A DNA stretch of 22,977 nt from JAVXTH01 sp036642795 (GTDB lineage: Bacteria; Bacillota_I; Bacilli_A; Erysipelotrichales; Erysipelotrichaceae). Positions 1-6,729 of this stretch are shown here, piece by piece; position 1 is the first letter of the stretch; every line of letters starts with the position of its first letter. The notes below the pieces were generated by a model, which made no database searches, was not told the origin of the DNA, and saw only the letters and a list, made by a program, of their open reading frames with translations. The stretch lies in NCBI GenBank assembly GCA_036642795.1, contig JAVXTH010000020.1, positions 1 through 22,977 of the forward strand, given 5' to 3'. A program made the position numbers and the translations under genes.

Positions 1-54
1 CAAACTCAATTTACTTTGGTTCAATCGCAGTTACAACAAATGAAAGAAAAATAA
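1..54 (+). CDS. 3' end of an unidentified gene (partial)
   Basis: An open frame enters the window at base 1 and ends at the TAA at 52-54. It encodes only 17 residues, rich in Gln and ending QQMKEK, as in a polar or coiled-coil C-terminus. A rho-independent terminator starts at the stop codon, which supports this as a true gene end. The product cannot be identified from so little. Confidence 0.6.
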   Translation, partial: QTQFTLVQSQLQQMKEK

Positions 55-82
55 GAAGATTATATAAATCTTCTTTTTTTTA
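53..82 (+). terminator. Rho-independent terminator after the first partial gene
   Basis: AAGAAGAT (53-60) pairs with ATCTTCTT (68-75) around a 7-base loop and is followed by a T run. It overlaps the upstream stop codon and separates that gene from the ABC exporter operon. Confidence 0.8.
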
Positions 83-121
83 GAATATTTAATTCATCCT
101 TTCATATAATGCAAAGGATGA
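81..121 (+). promoter_or_regulatory. ABC exporter promoter embedded in a 9-bp inverted repeat
   Basis: A -10 box TATAAT lies at 105-110, with a weak -35 near 81-86 (TAGAAT, 18-bp spacer). The -10 box sits in the 10-base centre of a perfect inverted repeat: TCATCCTTT (94-102) and AAAGGATGA (113-121). Transcription should start near 117, inside the right arm, so the repeat looks more like a DNA operator for a repressor than an RNA hairpin. No local regulator gene is obviously paired with it. Confidence 0.5.
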
Positions 122-131
122 GGTGAATGAA

Positions 132-1040
132 TTGGAAGCAATGATTGAAGTGAATAACCTAAAGAAATCTTTTGGTCTAAAAGAAGTTATTAAGGGAATT
201 AATTTACATATTCAAGAAGGTAGCTTCTGTGCTCTTTTAGGGGTGAATGGAGCGGGCAAATCAACAACGATCGATATTTTATGCACACTTTGTTGCTTTG
301 ATGCAGGAAGTGTAAAACTGAATGGTTATGAGCGATATAAAGAGGATGAAAAGATTCGAGAACATATTGGAATTGTATTTCAAACTAGTGCTCTTGATCA
401 ATTGTTAAGCGTGAAAGAAAATTTAATTCTTCGCTCGCGTTTTTATTCGATGTCGAAAAAAGATCGAAATGAGCGAATTCAAACCATTGCTGATTTACTA
501 GAACTAAATGATATCATGGAACAAAAAGTTGCGACTTTATCGGGTGGTCAAAAACGGAAATGCGATATCGCAAGAGCTTTGCTTTCAAAGCCAAGTTTAT
601 TAATATTAGATGAACCAACCACGGGTTTAGATCCCAATGCTCGAGTTCAAATATGGAATTGTATCAAATCATTACAAAAACATCAAAAATTAACGATCTT
701 TCTTTCAACTCATTACATGGAAGAAGCAGCTATGGGAGATCATATTATTATTCTTGATCATGGTTTAATCATTGAAGAAGGAACACCACTTGCTTTAAGA
801 GATAAATATACTTTTGATTATCTTATTTTATATCCCTATCGATTAAATGCGCTTGCGGCAATCTTACAAGATAAACAGATTTCATTTCTAAAAAGACAAG
901 ATCAAATTATAATTAAAATACCAACATGTTTTGATGCTTTTCAAATCGTTCAACAAGTTAGAATGTATATTAATTCATTTGAAGTAAAATTAGGTTCTTT
1001 AGAAGATGCTTTTTTAAACATCTTAAAGCTGCATTCATGA
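132..1040 (+). CDS. ABC transporter ATP-binding protein (drug/antibiotic exporter type)
   Basis: This is the nucleotide-binding subunit that powers the permease encoded next. Counting from TTG 132 (302 aa), it has Walker A GVNGAGKST at about 37-45, the Q-loop Gln at about 84, the signature LSGGQ at about 136-140, Walker B LLILDEP at about 156-162 and the H-loop His near 194. The order and the roughly 80-residue C-terminal tail match the DrrA/CcmA-like exporter class. The frame also opens at a GTG at 123, but that GTG lies inside the Shine-Dalgarno GAGGTG (120-125). TTG 132, 8 bases downstream, is the better start, and ATG 141 is too far. It overlaps the permease gene by 4 bases (ATGA), so the two are probably translationally coupled. 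The substrate is unknown; multidrug, bacteriocin or lipid export are all possible. Confidence 0.9.
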   Translation: MEAMIEVNNLKKSFGLKEVIKGINLHIQEGSFCALLGVNGAGKSTTIDILCTLCCFDAGSVKLNGYERYKEDEKIREHIGIVFQTSALDQLLSVKENLILRSRFYSMSKKDRNERIQTIADLLELNDIMEQKVATLSGGQKRKCDIARALLSKPSLLILDEPTTGLDPNARVQIWNCIKSLQKHQKLTIFLSTHYMEEAAMGDHIIILDHGLIIEEGTPLALRDKYTFDYLILYPYRLNALAAILQDKQISFLKRQDQIIIKIPTCFDAFQIVQQVRMYINSFEVKLGSLEDAFLNILKLHS

Positions 1041-1900
1041 TTGCCTTAATTCATCGCCATTTATTATTATTCTTTAAAGATAAAAGTGCGATTTTCTTTT
1101 CTTTGATGGCTGTTTTTGTCGTGATTGGTTTATATGTTTCTTTTCTAGGTGAAATGATGATTCAACCATTGGTTAAAAGCTTTGGCGAAGGGGCAAGGGA
1201 ATTAAGCGATTATTGGATTATTGCGGGAACAATGGGGACGGTTGCGCTCACTACTTCATTGAGTGCGATGAGTGTGATGATTGAGGATCGAAGCAATCAA
1301 ATTGTGAAAGATTTCTATGTATCACCAATCGGTAATTTTAAAATTATGTTATCTTATTTCATTTCAACCTTTTTGATTACTTTTATTATATCAATCGTAG
1401 CTTTAATAATAGGAGAATCCTACATTGTATATTATGGGGGTCATTGTCTTTCTATTTTAACGCTATTAAAATTATTCGCAGCGATGACTTTAATCATTAT
1501 CACCTGTGTTACGATTTTATTAGCTTTGATGTTACCATTTCAAAGCATTTCCGCATTTTCAAATATTACAACAATTGTTGGTACCTTATCCGGTTTTCTC
1601 ATGGGAATTTATGTACCGATTGGTGTATTACCCTTGGGCTTACAAAAAGTGATTCGCGTGTTTCCAATTAGTCATGGAGCAAGTTTATATCGAAAAATAA
1701 TGATGGAAGATGTGATGCAAAGAATATTCAAAGGAGTTAACAATGAAACGATTGAAGCATTTCGAATTAATTTTGGTTTAGACTTTGTTTACCAAAATTT
1801 TAAATGTAATTCACAAACAAATGTTCTTATTTTAATTCTAACCGCTTTATTTTTTATGATTCCTTTGTGCATTGTCATTAAAAAGAGACATTTGAAGTGA
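1037..1900 (+). CDS. ABC-2 type transporter permease
   Basis: This integral membrane protein of 287 aa has about six hydrophobic segments, roughly at residues 20-40, 60-80, 103-128, 143-165, 173-195 and 262-282. That is the usual ABC-2 layout for a half-size exporter permease. The N-terminus is short and basic (RHLLLFFKDK) before the first segment. A long soluble stretch follows the first helix, and one of about 60 residues precedes the last. The start ATG overlaps the stop of the ATPase gene (ATGA), so the two form an operon and one complex in the cytoplasmic membrane. The sequence does not reveal the substrate. No clear terminator follows. Confidence 0.88.
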   Translation: MIALIHRHLLLFFKDKSAIFFSLMAVFVVIGLYVSFLGEMMIQPLVKSFGEGARELSDYWIIAGTMGTVALTTSLSAMSVMIEDRSNQIVKDFYVSPIGNFKIMLSYFISTFLITFIISIVALIIGESYIVYYGGHCLSILTLLKLFAAMTLIIITCVTILLALMLPFQSISAFSNITTIVGTLSGFLMGIYVPIGVLPLGLQKVIRVFPISHGASLYRKIMMEDVMQRIFKGVNNETIEAFRINFGLDFVYQNFKCNSQTNVLILILTALFFMIPLCIVIKKRHLK

Positions 1901-1980
1901 TTATCTTTGTATAATCTTATGTAAATGACATATGCTACTTATTTCACAATTTTTTCCTATGAAAAATTTAATTCTTAAGC

Positions 1981-2003
1981 TATAATATGTGTAAGCGATT
2001 ACA
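1981..2003 (+). promoter_or_regulatory. ppdK promoter with a perfect CcpA cre site
   Basis: The -10 box TATAAT is at 1981-1986; no convincing -35 is visible. TGTAAGCGATTACA at 1990-2003 fits the Bacillus-type catabolite-response consensus (TGWAANCGNTNWCA) at every position and has symmetric TGTAA/TTACA arms. The predicted start of transcription (about 1993) lies inside it. A cre centred just past +1 normally lets CcpA with HPr-Ser-P repress, so ppdK should be shut down when preferred sugars are plentiful. Confidence 0.75.
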
Positions 2004-2022
2004 ACAATATGGAGGATAAGCT

Positions 2023-4653
2023 ATGAATAAGAAGTATGTTTATTTGTTTTCTGAGGGTAATGGGAAAATGCGCGATTTGCTTGGAGGTAAAGGAGCAAAT
2101 TTAGCGGAAATGATGAATTTAGGAATGCCAGTACCTTTTGGTTTTACAGTCACAACCGAAGCATGTAACAAGTATTATGATGATGGTGCTAAATTAAGTG
2201 ATGAAGTCGCTAAAGAAATTTTTCATAATTTAGACGAATTAGAAAAATTATCAAATAAAAAATTTGGTGATGCAAACAATCCATTATTAGTTTCAGTTCG
2301 CTCTGGTGCACGTGCTTCAATGCCTGGAATGATGGATACCATTTTAAATTTAGGATTAAACGATGAAGTAGTAGAAGGAGTCGCAAAACTTACGGGCAAC
2401 CGTCGATTTGCTTATGATTCATATCGCCGCTTCGTACAAATGTTTGCAGATGTGGTTATGGGACTTCCTAAAAGCCAATTTGAAGGCATTATTGATGAAA
2501 TAAAAGAGAAACGTAATGTCAAACAAGACACGGAATTAGATGCCGATGATTTAGTTGAAATGACACAACGTTTTAAAGCGTATTATAAGGAAAACTTACA
2601 TGAGGACTTTCCAACCGATCCAAAAGAGCAATTGATTCGCTCCGTTGAAGCGGTTTTCCGTTCATGGAATAATCCACGTGCTGAGTACTATCGCCGAATG
2701 AACGATATCCCAGGTAGTTGGGGAACTGCTGTTAGTGTTCAGATGATGGTGTTTGGTAACATGGGTGATGATTGTGGTACAGGTGTTGCCTTTACTCGTA
2801 ATCCAAGTACCGGTGAAAAGAAATTGTATGGTGAATTCTTAATGAATGCACAAGGTGAAGATGTGGTTGCGGGAATTCGTACTCCTAAAACAATCGATCA
2901 TTTAAAAGAAATTGCACCAGTTGCCTATGATCAATTCGTTACCATTTGTGGTAAATTAGAAGCTCACTATAAAGATATGCAAGATATGGAATTTACGATT
3001 GAAAAAGGTAAATTGTTTATGCTTCAAACCCGTAATGGTAAACGTACGGCAGCAGCAGCTTTACATGTAGCTTGTGATTTAGTAGATGAAGGTATGATTG
3101 ATAAGAAACAAGCATTGATGATGGTTGATCCAAAACAATTGGATGCTTTATTACATCCTCAATTTGATCCAAAAGATTTAAAAGAAGCAGAAGTAATTGC
3201 ACATGGTTTACCAGCATCACCTGGTGCAGCTTGTGGTAAAGTCGTGTTTACAGCAGAAGAAGCGATTGCTGAGGCTGCTAAAGGCCATAAAGTTATCTTA
3301 GTACGTTTAGAAACATCACCGGAAGATATTGAAGGAATGCATGTTTCACAAGGTATATTGACAGCTCGTGGTGGAATGACATCGCATGCGGCAGTTGTTG
3401 CTCGTGGTATGGGAGCATGTTGTGTTGCAGGTTGTGGAGAATTACAAATTGATGGCGATGCAGGCTTCTTTGAAGTAAAAGGCCATAAATTAACAAGTGA
3501 TGATTACATCTCAATTGATGGTTCAACTGGTAATGTTTATGCACGTAAAGTAAAAACAATCCCAGCATCTATTTCAGGCGATTTTGAACGCTTTATGAAA
3601 TGGGCAGATGAATATCGAGTACTTAAGATTCGTACCAATGCGGATACACCAAAGGATGCTGCTCAAGCAGTTTCATTCGGTGCTGAAGGAATTGGTTTGG
3701 TACGTACCGAACATATGTTCTTTGAAGGACCACGAATTAAAGCAATGCGTGAAATGATTGTTTCAAAATCAGTGGAACAAAGACGTCGTGCTTTGGATAA
3801 AATATTACCAATGCAACGTGGTGATTTTGAAGGCATTTATGAAGCAATGCAAGGACGACCAGTCACAATTCGTTACTTAGATCCACCTCTTCATGAATTC
3901 TTACCAACTTCTTCTTATGATATTGCTGCGTTAGCGCAAGATATGAAGATTGATTTACATGAATTAAAGACAGTTATTTCTTCACTACATGAATTTAACC
4001 CAATGATGGGTCATCGTGGTTGTCGTTTAGCTGTTTCTTATCCAGAGATTGCCGCTATGCAAACACGTGCTGTGATTGAAGCTGCTATTAATGTGAATAA
4101 AAAACATCCAGATTGGCATATTGAACCAGAAATCATGATTCCACTTGTTGGCGAAGTGAATGAATTAAAATATGTTAAGAACATCGTTGTTGAAGTAGCA
4201 GACAAACTAATTAAAGATGCTGGCGTTGAACTTAAGTATTTAGTTGGAACGATGATTGAAATTCCACGTGCTGCTTTATTAGCGGATGAAGTTGCGAAAG
4301 AAGCTGAATTCTTCTCTTTTGGAACAAACGATTTAACACAAATGACATTTGGTTTCTCTCGTGATGATGCGGGTGGATTCTTAAATGATTATTATGACAA
4401 GAAAATTTATGAGCAAGACCCATTTGCTCGTGTTGATCAAAGTGGTGTTGGTAAATTAATTTCAATGGCAGTTAAATTAGGCCGTGAAGCACGTCCCGAC
4501 ATTCACCTAGGTGTATGTGGTGAACATGGAGGAGATCCAAGCAGTATTGAATTCTTCCATAAAGTAGGACTTGATTATGTTTCTTGTTCTCCTTATCGTG
4601 TACCAATTGCTCGCTTAGCAGCAGCTCAAGCAGCAATTAAGTTTGGTAAATAA
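2023..4653 (+). CDS. ppdK: Pyruvate, phosphate dikinase
   Basis: This enzyme interconverts pyruvate + ATP + Pi and PEP + AMP + PPi. It serves gluconeogenesis, or PPi-linked glycolysis in fermenters. At 876 aa the protein is full length. The N-terminal ATP-grasp part opens with GGKGANLAEM (about 21-30). The swivelling phosphohistidine domain carries GGMTSHAAVVARG with the catalytic His at residue 455. The C-terminal PEP/pyruvate barrel carries CGEHGGDPSS with the acid/base Cys at residue 832. Both match the positions known for the Clostridium symbiosum enzyme (His455, Cys831). The start ATG follows GGAGGA (2011-2016). The gene is monocistronic: a cre-bearing promoter lies upstream and a strong terminator downstream. 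Confidence 0.98.
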   Translation: MNKKYVYLFSEGNGKMRDLLGGKGANLAEMMNLGMPVPFGFTVTTEACNKYYDDGAKLSDEVAKEIFHNLDELEKLSNKKFGDANNPLLVSVRSGARASMPGMMDTILNLGLNDEVVEGVAKLTGNRRFAYDSYRRFVQMFADVVMGLPKSQFEGIIDEIKEKRNVKQDTELDADDLVEMTQRFKAYYKENLHEDFPTDPKEQLIRSVEAVFRSWNNPRAEYYRRMNDIPGSWGTAVSVQMMVFGNMGDDCGTGVAFTRNPSTGEKKLYGEFLMNAQGEDVVAGIRTPKTIDHLKEIAPVAYDQFVTICGKLEAHYKDMQDMEFTIEKGKLFMLQTRNGKRTAAAALHVACDLVDEGMIDKKQALMMVDPKQLDALLHPQFDPKDLKEAEVIAHGLPASPGAACGKVVFTAEEAIAEAAKGHKVILVRLETSPEDIEGMHVSQGILTARGGMTSHAAVVARGMGACCVAGCGELQIDGDAGFFEVKGHKLTSDDYISIDGSTGNVYARKVKTIPASISGDFERFMKWADEYRVLKIRTNADTPKDAAQAVSFGAEGIGLVRTEHMFFEGPRIKAMREMIVSKSVEQRRRALDKILPMQRGDFEGIYEAMQGRPVTIRYLDPPLHEFLPTSSYDIAALAQDMKIDLHELKTVISSLHEFNPMMGHRGCRLAVSYPEIAAMQTRAVIEAAINVNKKHPDWHIEPEIMIPLVGEVNELKYVKNIVVEVADKLIKDAGVELKYLVGTMIEIPRAALLADEVAKEAEFFSFGTNDLTQMTFGFSRDDAGGFLNDYYDKKIYEQDPFARVDQSGVGKLISMAVKLGREARPDIHLGVCGEHGGDPSSIEFFHKVGLDYVSCSPYRVPIARLAAAQAAIKFGK

Positions 4654-4661
4654 GGTAGTCT

Positions 4662-4692
4662 AAGCAGTTCGAATTTTGAACTGCTTTTTTTA
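4662..4692 (+). terminator. Rho-independent terminator of ppdK
   Basis: AGCAGTTC (4663-4670) and GAACTGCT (4678-4685) form a perfect 8-bp stem with a 7-base loop, followed by a run of T to 4691. Confidence 0.92.
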
Positions 4693-4715
4693 TGTTTATT
4701 CTTCGTATTTTTGTC

Positions 4716-4746
4716 CATACTAAGAATCATGGAGGTGCTTAGTATG
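4716..4746 (+). promoter_or_regulatory. Inverted repeat enclosing the ribosome binding site and start codon of the lipoprotein gene
   Basis: CATACTAAG (4716-4724) and CTTAGTATG (4738-4746) are perfect 9-bp inverted arms. The 13-base loop between them contains the whole Shine-Dalgarno GGAGGTG (4731-4737). The start codon ATG (4744-4746) forms the outer end of the 3' arm. If transcribed, this would pair the start codon with an upstream CAU. It could instead be a DNA operator, because the promoter is not clear. Confidence 0.6.
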
Positions 4747-5256
4747 TACTCAAATGTCTTAAAGAAGCTAGTTCTTGGTAGCCTTTCTTTATCTTTATTA
4801 AGTGGTTGTAGTTTTTTTAACCGAGAAGATACAAAAGAGAAAGAAAAGGTTGAAATGCGTGATAAAAATAAAGAAATCGCAAACGATGCAAGTAATACAA
4901 TTGATTCCATGATTAAATGGATGAATGAAAAAGGCATTCAAATGGATGAAATGGAAACCTTAAATGAAATGAATTTTGCGGCTCATGAAGGAAGAAGCTT
5001 TAAAGTGAAAGGAAATTTGATTTATTTGTATCGAGTTAATACCAAAGATGAAAAAATGAAATCCTTTCTAAAAGAAACGAAAACATCAAGTAAAGTTAAA
5101 GTAAATGAAAATGGAGTAGAAAAAGAATATAAAGCGATGGTGAAAGATGATTATCTAATGATTTATGATCAAGGAATGGATAACTCACAACTTGAAGCAT
5201 TGTTTCCTACTTATGAAGCAATGAAAAATGCTGGCTCAAATAAAAGTAACGTGTAA
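4744..5256 (+). CDS. Small secreted lipoprotein of unknown function
   Basis: The product is 170 aa. It begins with a lipoprotein signal: MYSNVLKK, a hydrophobic core (LVLGSLSLSL) and the lipobox LSGC with Cys at about residue 22. The mature protein should therefore be lipid-anchored on the outer face of the membrane. The rest is strongly charged: a Lys/Glu-rich linker, a helical stretch, then a Lys-rich C-terminal part with short beta-like segments. I recognise no family. ATG 4744 is chosen because it lies 8 bases past GGAGG; an in-frame TTG at 4711 and ATG at 4729 precede or overlap the ribosome site. The gene stands alone between terminators, and its start codon lies in an inverted repeat that may limit translation. 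A YhcN/YlaJ-like sporulation lipoprotein was considered, but I cannot see its motifs. Confidence 0.8.
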   Translation: MYSNVLKKLVLGSLSLSLLSGCSFFNREDTKEKEKVEMRDKNKEIANDASNTIDSMIKWMNEKGIQMDEMETLNEMNFAAHEGRSFKVKGNLIYLYRVNTKDEKMKSFLKETKTSSKVKVNENGVEKEYKAMVKDDYLMIYDQGMDNSQLEALFPTYEAMKNAGSNKSNV

Positions 5257-5268
5257 ACGTTACTTTTT
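5242..5268 (+). terminator. Terminator overlapping the lipoprotein stop codon
   Basis: AAAAGTAACG (5242-5251) pairs with CGTTACTTTT (5258-5267), extended by one more T-A pair. The TAA stop (5254-5256) lies in or at the edge of the tiny loop. The 3' arm supplies the U-rich tail, so it could work in both directions. Confidence 0.6.
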
Positions 5269-5293
5269 ACTTGTTTTAATTATATATTTAATG

Positions 5294-5326
5294 TAACATT
5301 GATAGTGTTATATTAAGATGTATGAT
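5294..5326 (+). promoter_or_regulatory. Possible promoter of the ankyrin-like/WYL operon
   Basis: TTGATA (5299-5304) and TATGAT (5321-5326) are separated by 16 bp. The -35 box lies between the arms of a short inverted repeat, TAACA (5294-5298) and TGTTA (5306-5310), a possible operator. The implied leader before the Shine-Dalgarno at 5335 would be very short, so the assignment is tentative. Confidence 0.35.
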
Positions 5327-5351
5327 GATATCAAAGAGAGGTAGATTTGAT

Positions 5352-5711
5352 ATGTCAAACACAAACAAAGTCGCAAAAGAATTATTGAACGCAGTATGGA
5401 ATGAAGATGTTACAAAAGCAAGAGAAGCATTATTTTTGGGAGCGAGTCCGAATTGGATTTTTAATGGTTATCCGATTTTAATGCATGCAATTTTTACGCG
5501 TAATAAAGATATGGTTATGTTATTGATTGATCATGGAGCACGTAATTTAGGGGAAGCGTTAGGCTTTGCTTTGGATCGTGGAATTGGTGAGTTGGTATTA
5601 CCATTAATGATGTTGGGTGTTGTCCCAAAAGTTGCGGAAGTGAAAGAAGAATTTGGACCCTATCCAGATCGCTTTGCACCTTTAGGTTATCATCAAGCAC
5701 ACGTTTCTTAA
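5352..5711 (+). CDS. Small ankyrin-repeat-like protein
   Basis: This is a soluble 119-aa protein. Residues about 10-33 (NAVWNEDVTKAREALFLGASPN) and 35-60 (FNGYPILMHAIFTRNKDMV...LIDHGA) have the ankyrin helix-turn-helix spacing, ending in the GA(S/R)PN-type turn. The last 40 residues look degenerate. Ankyrin folds mediate protein binding, and the partner is unknown. ATG 5352 follows AGAGAGG (5335-5341); an in-frame ATG at 5322 lies upstream of that site and is less likely. Only 12 bases separate the gene from the WYL regulator, so the two are probably co-transcribed and may work as a pair. Confidence 0.75.
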   Translation: MSNTNKVAKELLNAVWNEDVTKAREALFLGASPNWIFNGYPILMHAIFTRNKDMVMLLIDHGARNLGEALGFALDRGIGELVLPLMMLGVVPKVAEVKEEFGPYPDRFAPLGYHQAHVS

Positions 5712-5723
5712 AGGAGAAATCAT

Positions 5724-6668
5724 ATGAATCGAACCGCGCAATGTTTAAGGATGTTACAATTATTAAAGAGCAAGGGAATGCTTACAAAAAAACAACTGAG
5801 CATATATCTTGAAACCAATGTTCGCAATATTGGCGAATTTCGCAAAGAATGTGAAGTAGCTGGTTACGATATTGAAATCATTCCGGGACGTTATGGAGGA
5901 TATAAACTTGCTCAACATCAATTGTTAATGGTTCCAAGCTTTATAAATTCAGAGAAAAAGAGCATTCAAGAAGCAATGGAATACTTAAATGCTCATACTG
6001 ATTTTTTATATTTGGATACTTTTAATCAAGCAATGCAAAAACTTGTCGCTGGTATGCGTGATGATTTATTGGATAAACCAACGTATCGAAATCGTGATTT
6101 TGTTATTAGTAAAACAATGCGTAAGCAAATTGATGATTTTGAATTAGCTAAAACAAATTGCGTTGTCATTGAATTACTATATCAAGCAATGAATGCGAAA
6201 GAAGCTAGTATCGTAAAGATTCATCCTTATGAGATATTGAATTATAAGGGTGCTTATTATGGAATTGCTTATAGTTTAAAAGCCAAAGATTATCGAGTAT
6301 TTAAGTTTAGTGATGAACGAATGAAAAGTTTAAAGTTAACCAATCAAAGCTTTATTCGCGATAAAGATTATAAAAGTAGTGAACATATTGGACAGATTGG
6401 TTTAGTTAAAGATGAAGTTTATGAATTAGATTTAATCATTTATGATGAATCAGCGCTTTTAGTTCGTGAACAATCGATTGGCTTGAATCCTAAAATGGAA
6501 TGGTTGGATCAAAATAAACTACATTTTTCCACAATCATGGAAGGTAAATTAGATGTAATATCTTTTATTCTATCGTTAGGGGATCAAGTGATTATAAATG
6601 AACCACTTGCTTTAAAAAAAGAATTACAATGTATTATTAAAAAGATGGTTAAAAATTATAATTTATAA
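5724..6668 (+). CDS. HTH-WYL domain transcriptional regulator
   Basis: The product is 314 aa. The N-terminal 60 residues form a winged helix of the HTH_11/DeoR-like type: a LRMLQLLKSKGMLTKKQLSIYLE start, then a recognition segment ending in the wing GRYGGYKL (about 55-62). The middle and C-terminal part resembles a WYL sensor domain, with IHPYEILNYKGAYYGIAYS (about 164-182) as the SH3-like core, followed by a WCX-like tail. WYL proteins bind nucleic-acid-type or nucleotide ligands and often control stress, DNA-damage or defence genes. The start follows AAAGGAG with good spacing. It lies 12 bases after the ankyrin-like gene and 61 bases before the separately promoted DUF2779 gene. The target and ligand are not visible from sequence. 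Confidence 0.88.
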   Translation: MNRTAQCLRMLQLLKSKGMLTKKQLSIYLETNVRNIGEFRKECEVAGYDIEIIPGRYGGYKLAQHQLLMVPSFINSEKKSIQEAMEYLNAHTDFLYLDTFNQAMQKLVAGMRDDLLDKPTYRNRDFVISKTMRKQIDDFELAKTNCVVIELLYQAMNAKEASIVKIHPYEILNYKGAYYGIAYSLKAKDYRVFKFSDERMKSLKLTNQSFIRDKDYKSSEHIGQIGLVKDEVYELDLIIYDESALLVREQSIGLNPKMEWLDQNKLHFSTIMEGKLDVISFILSLGDQVIINEPLALKKELQCIIKKMVKNYNL

Positions 6669-6693
6669 ATTATCAGCAAGTCATATTAGGTTG

Positions 6694-6724
6694 TGGTATA
6701 ATTTAAGTCGTTAAGTTGAGGTGG
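6694..6724 (+). promoter_or_regulatory. Extended -10 promoter and ribosome site of the DUF2779 gene
   Basis: TGGTATAAT (6694-6702) is an extended -10 element with no convincing -35. The Shine-Dalgarno GAGGTGG (6718-6724) precedes ATG 6730 by about 5-8 bases. This suggests the gene is not only read through from the WYL gene. Confidence 0.6.
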
Positions 6725-6729
6725 CGTAA

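Noticed and set aside
1444..1671. 75-codon plus-strand open frame inside the ABC permease gene
   Set aside because: It is an out-of-frame shadow of a hydrophobic gene, with no ribosome site.
3017..3568. Long minus-strand open frames inside ppdK
   Set aside because: They are shadows of the ppdK codon pattern: His/Leu-rich, with no ribosome site and no family resemblance.
4694..4721. Sigma E-type promoter (CATACTAA-like -10) for the lipoprotein gene
   Set aside because: The -35 match is poor, and the CATACTAAG sequence is better explained as one arm of the inverted repeat.
4626..4937. Minus-strand open frame across the ppdK terminator and lipoprotein start
   Set aside because: It spans a strong terminator and is the antisense of a Lys/Glu-rich gene, which yields Phe/Ser-rich nonsense.
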